A stretch of 64,000 bases of DNA from Corynebacterium yonathiae (GTDB lineage Bacteria; Actinomycetota; Actinomycetes; Mycobacteriales; Mycobacteriaceae): the NCBI RefSeq assembly GCF_022288805.1, contig NZ_JAKOPM010000005.1, positions 1 through 64,000 on the forward strand, written 5' to 3'. Shown one piece after another: positions 61,943 to 64,000 of this stretch. Every line of letters begins with the position of its first letter. Positions within the stretch are counted from its first letter, which is position 1. The translations under genes were made by a program, and so were the position numbers. The notes beneath the pieces are model-generated. The model saw nothing but the letters and a program-made list of their open reading frames with translations, had not been told where the DNA came from and made no database searches.

Positions 61943-62694
61943 AACTGACAATTTCAGGGCTAAGTGCGGCCTACGGAAAGCACCGCGTGCTGGAATCTGT
62001 AGATGTGGAAAAGCTCCATGGCGGGCAGCTAGTTGGTCTATTAGGGCCGAATGCCTCCGGTAAGACAACGCTTATTAAGTCCCTGGCCGGCGTGCACCGC
62101 GGCTGCGACGGCGAGGTGGATTTCCGCGTCGACGCTACGGCGCCGCGCGGCAAGCGACGCCGCCAGCTTATCGGCTACGTGCCGCAGGACCTCACCAGCA
62201 CGGCCGCGCTGCGGGCCTTTGAAGCCGTGCTGATTTCCGCACGCCGGGAGGCCTGCGAAGACCCGATTACACGCACGGGAGAGGTGCTGCACTCCTTGGG
62301 GCTGGACGCGATTGCCTCGCGCTACCTCAATGAGCTTTCTGGTGGCCAGCGCCAGCTTGTCGCCGTGGCACAGATGCTGGTGGGCAATCCGGGCCTCATG
62401 CTTCTCGACGAACCCACCTCCGCCCTCGACCTCCATCACCAGATTTTTGTATTGGATGAGGTGCGGGCCAAAGCACAGCGCGACGGCAGCCTAGGCCTTG
62501 TAGCCATCCATGACATCAACCTAGCCGCGCGCATGTGTGACCAGTTGGTGGTGCTCAAACAGGGCCACATACGCGCCCAAGGTAGGCCTGCGGACGTCCT
62601 TACGGGGGAGCTCGTGGAAGGTGTGTATGGGGTAGAGGCGGACGTCGTCCAGCATGGCGGTGCTCCGCTTATCGCCCCGCTGCGGGTGCGGTAG
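61933..62694 (+). CDS. Iron-siderophore ABC transporter ATP-binding protein
   Basis: A 253-residue ATPase of the FepC/FecE group. Walker A GPNASGKTT (about 38-46), Q-loop GYVPQDL near 81, signature LSGGQRQLVAVAQML near 136-150, Walker B LMLLDEPTSALDL near 155-167, and H-loop VAIHDINLAARM near 193. GTG 61933 overlaps the permease stop. Ends the DtxR-box operon; a terminator follows at 62701. Confidence 0.93.
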   Translation: MDVELTISGLSAAYGKHRVLESVDVEKLHGGQLVGLLGPNASGKTTLIKSLAGVHRGCDGEVDFRVDATAPRGKRRRQLIGYVPQDLTSTAALRAFEAVLISARREACEDPITRTGEVLHSLGLDAIASRYLNELSGGQRQLVAVAQMLVGNPGLMLLDEPTSALDLHHQIFVLDEVRAKAQRDGSLGLVAIHDINLAARMCDQLVVLKQGHIRAQGRPADVLTGELVEGVYGVEADVVQHGGAPLIAPLRVR

Positions 62695-62700
62695 CACAAG

Positions 62701-62728
62701 ACCGGGCAAGTGCCCGGCCTATTTTTTT
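62701..62728 (+). terminator. Terminator after iron ABC operon
   Basis: CCGGGCA (62702-62708), loop AG, TGCCCGG (62711-62717), followed by a seven-base T-run. Confidence 0.9.
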
Positions 62729-62823
62729 AAATGGTGCGCCATCGGGCGGTTGATGTCCAGGGCATCGCTAGCAAATAAGTCATGCGCATCTGCGGTGACG
62801 GTAACTGGCTTCCAAAACGAAAA

Positions 62824-62860
62824 ATCTCGAGGCGCCGTTCCAAGAACAATGCCTCGAGAT
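62824..62860 (-). terminator. Terminator of tRNA-Lys (minus strand)
   Basis: ATCTCGAGGC (62824-62833) pairs perfectly with GCCTCGAGAT (62851-62860). On the minus strand it is followed by TTTTCGTTTT, as expected for a terminator behind the tRNA. Confidence 0.8.
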
Positions 62861-62868
62861 TTAAGTTG

Positions 62869-62941
<73 letters not shown>

Positions 62942-63152
62942 ATTGTTGACTTCCTGCCGTGTGGCTCTCTGTGCAACGAGTAGATACTCTAGCAGTCATT
63001 CTTTAAAAGTGTAAAATCGCCAGGTCAGAGCGGTTCTGGGGGGTATATAACAAATTGGTTAATGCCTGAAGTTGCTTCTGGTAATTGGCAGAGGGAGACG
63101 CTAATCTAGGTTGGTCTTTGAAAGCAGCAATTACGTGTTTAAGGGCAACTCA
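62942..63152. promoter_or_regulatory. Divergent intergenic region, tRNA-Lys / L,D-transpeptidase
   Basis: About 210 bases containing the tRNA-Lys promoter (minus) and the transpeptidase promoter (plus). No repeat or gene was seen. AAGGGCAACTCA precedes the GTG at 63153. Confidence 0.35.
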
Positions 63153-64000
63153 GTGAAAAATTCCCTCCCTATTGCGCGCCGCCTCGTAGCGGCCGCGGGC
63201 GTTGCGTGCATTTCCCTAGCCGCCGCCTCCTGCTCTTCTGATTCCTCAGCCGAGAATCAATCTGCCGATCAAGAATCCACCGCCGCCGCAGGTGCAGGTG
63301 CGGAGAAGGATAGCGGCACAGAGTCCGAAAAGAAGAGCGGCCTTTCGGTCTCCGTGAAAGACGGAGCACAGAATGTGGATCCGTCCAAGCCTGTCACCGT
63401 GGAGACCACGGGCAAGCTCAAGAGCGTCACCATGACCAATGAAATGGGCGTGGAAGTCAAAGAAAAGCTCTCTAAAGACGCCAAGACGTGGTCTACCGCG
63501 GAGGACTTGGGCTATAACCACACTTATTCCATCGTGGCCTCCGATGTAGATGGCAATAAGAAGAACCTCAGTTTTTCCACTCCGCAAGCAGCGGGTGTCG
63601 CCGAGGTCTCGCTTACTCCTATCCCGGATTCGGAGGTCGGCGTTGGTCAGGTTATTGGGGTGAATTTCGGTGTGCCAATTACGGACCGCAAGGCGGCCGA
63701 AAAGACCATTACTGTCACTACCAATCCTGAGGTGAAGGGGGCCTTCTACTGGGTCAATAACCAGGAAGTGCGCTGGCGCCCGAAGGATTACTGGGAGCCT
63801 GGCACCAAGGTTGAGGTGAAGGTCGACCAGTACGGCCAGGACCTAGGCGGCGGCATCTATGGCGGTGAGAATGCCAAGACCAATTTCACCATTGGTGACC
63901 GCACGGTGGCGATTATCGATAACGCCACCAAGACGATGAAGGTCTTTAAGAATAAGAAATTCTTGCGTGCCATCCCGGTCTCGCTGGGCCGCGATTATCA
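63153..64000 (+). CDS. L,D-transpeptidase lipoprotein, N-terminal part (cut by window end)
   Basis: Open from GTG 63153 to the window end (282 residues seen). Signal peptide with lipobox LAAASC (Cys near residue 27), then a Ser/Glu/Lys-rich linker. Two immunoglobulin-like domains follow, as in mycobacterial LdtMt2: one around VSVKDGAQNVDPSKPVTVET, and one around SLTPIPDSEVGVGQVIGVNF continuing to PEVKGAFYWVNNQEVRWRPKDYWEPGTKV. The YkuD catalytic domain begins at about RTVAIIDNATKTMKVFKNKKFLRAIPVSLG; its His/Cys motif lies past the window. These enzymes make 3-3 cross-links in peptidoglycan. Confidence 0.92.
   Translation, partial: MKNSLPIARRLVAAAGVACISLAAASCSSDSSAENQSADQESTAAAGAGAEKDSGTESEKKSGLSVSVKDGAQNVDPSKPVTVETTGKLKSVTMTNEMGVEVKEKLSKDAKTWSTAEDLGYNHTYSIVASDVDGNKKNLSFSTPQAAGVAEVSLTPIPDSEVGVGQVIGVNFGVPITDRKAAEKTITVTTNPEVKGAFYWVNNQEVRWRPKDYWEPGTKVEVKVDQYGQDLGGGIYGGENAKTNFTIGDRTVAIIDNATKTMKVFKNKKFLRAIPVSLGRDY

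Overview
The window looks like chromosomal DNA of a Corynebacterium or close mycolic-acid actinobacterium. The evidence is the GC-rich coding sequence, frequent GTG starts and 4-bp gene overlaps, a DtxR-like box ahead of an iron ABC operon, NrdR-like boxes ahead of nrdHIE, ctaD standing alone with a cAMP-receptor (GlxR)-like site, a lipoprotein L,D-transpeptidase, and DUF222/HNH proteins. The genus call rests on remembered gene content and order; no search was run.

Layout. 1-12.5 kb: the tail of an HNH protein, a MacB-type ABC exporter pair, an aminoacyl-lipid synthase (MprF-like) overlapping a membrane esterase, an alanine symporter followed by two crcB genes, phosphoglucomutase, and a MauE/DsbA-like redox pair ending at tRNA-Ala(GGC). 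12.55-19.48 kb: a compact 6.9-kb integrated element flanked by a 26-bp direct repeat of the tRNA-Ala 3' end. It holds a tyrosine integrase, two perfect DnaA boxes, an excisionase-like gene, a stand-alone DnaB N-terminal domain, an AAA+-like ATPase, a large inverted array of TGTCCTA repeats (candidate origin), a structured non-coding stretch, a truncated remnant and two small exported or membrane proteins. There are no capsid, tail, lysis or conjugation genes, so it most resembles a phage satellite or replicating genomic island.

19.5-36.3 kb: a thioredoxin-reductase-like flavoprotein, DUF805 protein, fructosamine kinase-like protein, nadE divergent from a sugar transporter, ribosomal protein L36 type B, a lipase pseudogene (lost start codon plus nonsense codon), nrdHIE and nrdF separated by an opposite-strand GntR regulator, ctaD, serB, a PTH2-domain protein and a DinG-type helicase. 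36.3-44.1 kb: pncB, then a tight cluster clpS-DUF2017-P1 peptidase-rhomboid-murI-MBL-rph-rdgB, two small membrane proteins and tRNA-Leu(UAG).

44.1-64 kb: a DUF4230 protein, a purine permease fused to an OHCU-decarboxylase-like domain that seems to lack its catalytic His and Glu, and a pyruvate formate-lyase operon whose glycyl-radical domain is a separate 83-residue protein (split enzyme) followed by the activase. Then come an S33 peptidase, an SPFH protein, a POT transporter divergent from bioA-bioD, an HNH protein, bcp, DUF3618, glutaminase-STAS, an iron-siderophore ABC operon, tRNA-Lys(CUU) and the start of an L,D-transpeptidase cut by the window end.

The items most worth following are the satellite-like island with its origin-like arrays, the split pyruvate formate-lyase, and the permease-OHCU fusion.
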